Assembly (NCBI GenBank): GCA_002299785.1
Contig: DBNL01000084.1
Span: 1 to 7,007, forward strand
Source of the DNA: Verrucomicrobia bacterium UBA673
GTDB lineage: Bacteria; Verrucomicrobiota; Verrucomicrobiia; Limisphaerales; UBA1096
Direction: 5' to 3'
DNA length: 7,007 nt
Made by a program: the position numbers and the translations under genes. This document shows positions 6,963 to 7,007 of the stretch, in pieces (position 1 is the first letter of the stretch; each line of letters starts with the position of its first letter). The notes under the pieces were generated by a model that made no database searches, was not told the DNA's origin, and was given only the letters and a program-made list of their open reading frames with translations.

Positions 6963-7007
6963 TTACTGCCAACTCAAGATGTTGTCCTTATTACTGCCCT
7001 CGATCGC
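6963..7007 (-). CDS. C-terminal tail of upstream CDS, possibly a GspG-type major pseudopilin (5' part outside window)
   Basis: Only the last 14 codons plus TAA are present, reading AIEGSNKDNILSWQ. The stop is at 6965-6963, 24 nt before the D-like start, which is normal spacing for the same operon. The ending D-N-I-L-S-W resembles the 'DDIxxW' C-terminus of GspG-family pseudopilins, in which the acidic residues belong to a calcium site. A GspG gene would be the expected neighbour upstream of GspH-, I-, J- and K-like genes. This is a very short fragment, and the frame could be open by chance, so both the existence and the identity of the gene are tentative. Confidence 0.45.
   Translation of the reverse strand, partial: AIEGSNKDNILSWQ

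Noticed and set aside
1..7007. CRISPR array, tRNA, rRNA, insertion sequence or attachment site
   Set aside because: No regular direct repeats with spacers, no transposase-like protein, no terminal inverted repeats and no tRNA-like fold were seen. Coding sequence fills virtually all of the window.

Overview
This window is a stretch of one minus-strand operon that runs off both ends. It encodes four type IV pilin-like (pseudopilin-like) envelope proteins, preceded by the last 14 codons of a fifth gene. Gene style and composition suggest a member of the Verrucomicrobiota, possibly a Pedosphaera/Limisphaera-type lineage. The cues are the moderately GC-rich sequence, prepilin leaders of the A/G-FTLLELLVV type, Thr-Asn-rich proteins, and a gene set that matches my memory of the 'Verru_Chthon cassette' protein families A-D (TIGR02596, TIGR02598-02600). 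No database search was possible, so the family assignment rests on recognition.

Layout in the direction of transcription (high to low coordinates): (1) 7007-6963, C-terminal tail of an upstream CDS ending in DNILSWQ, reminiscent of a GspG-type major pseudopilin. (2) 6938-5979, cassette protein D-like, GspH/FimT type. (3) 5976-5080, cassette protein B-like, GspI/PilV type. (4) 5083-4067, cassette protein C-like, GspJ/PilW type. (5) 4070-1, a giant cassette protein A-like, GspK/PilX type, at least 1356 residues and still open at the window edge. Protein A fills more than half of the window. It has no stop codon here, so a search for closed ORFs misses it and shows only its antisense shadows.

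The genes are packed tightly: 24 nt, 2 nt, then two 4-nt start/stop overlaps (ATGA and GTGA). I see no internal promoter or terminator and no intergenic stretch longer than 24 nt. The whole plus strand is antisense to these genes and shows no convincing gene.

The order (G-like)-H-I-J-K is that of the pseudopilin genes in classical type II secretion operons. I infer that the cassette encodes a divergent, enlarged pseudopilus-tip complex: small D, B and C subunits, plus a very large K-like cap that carries a thrombospondin-type-3-like calcium-binding stretch near its C-terminus. The cargo or function cannot be read from the sequence.
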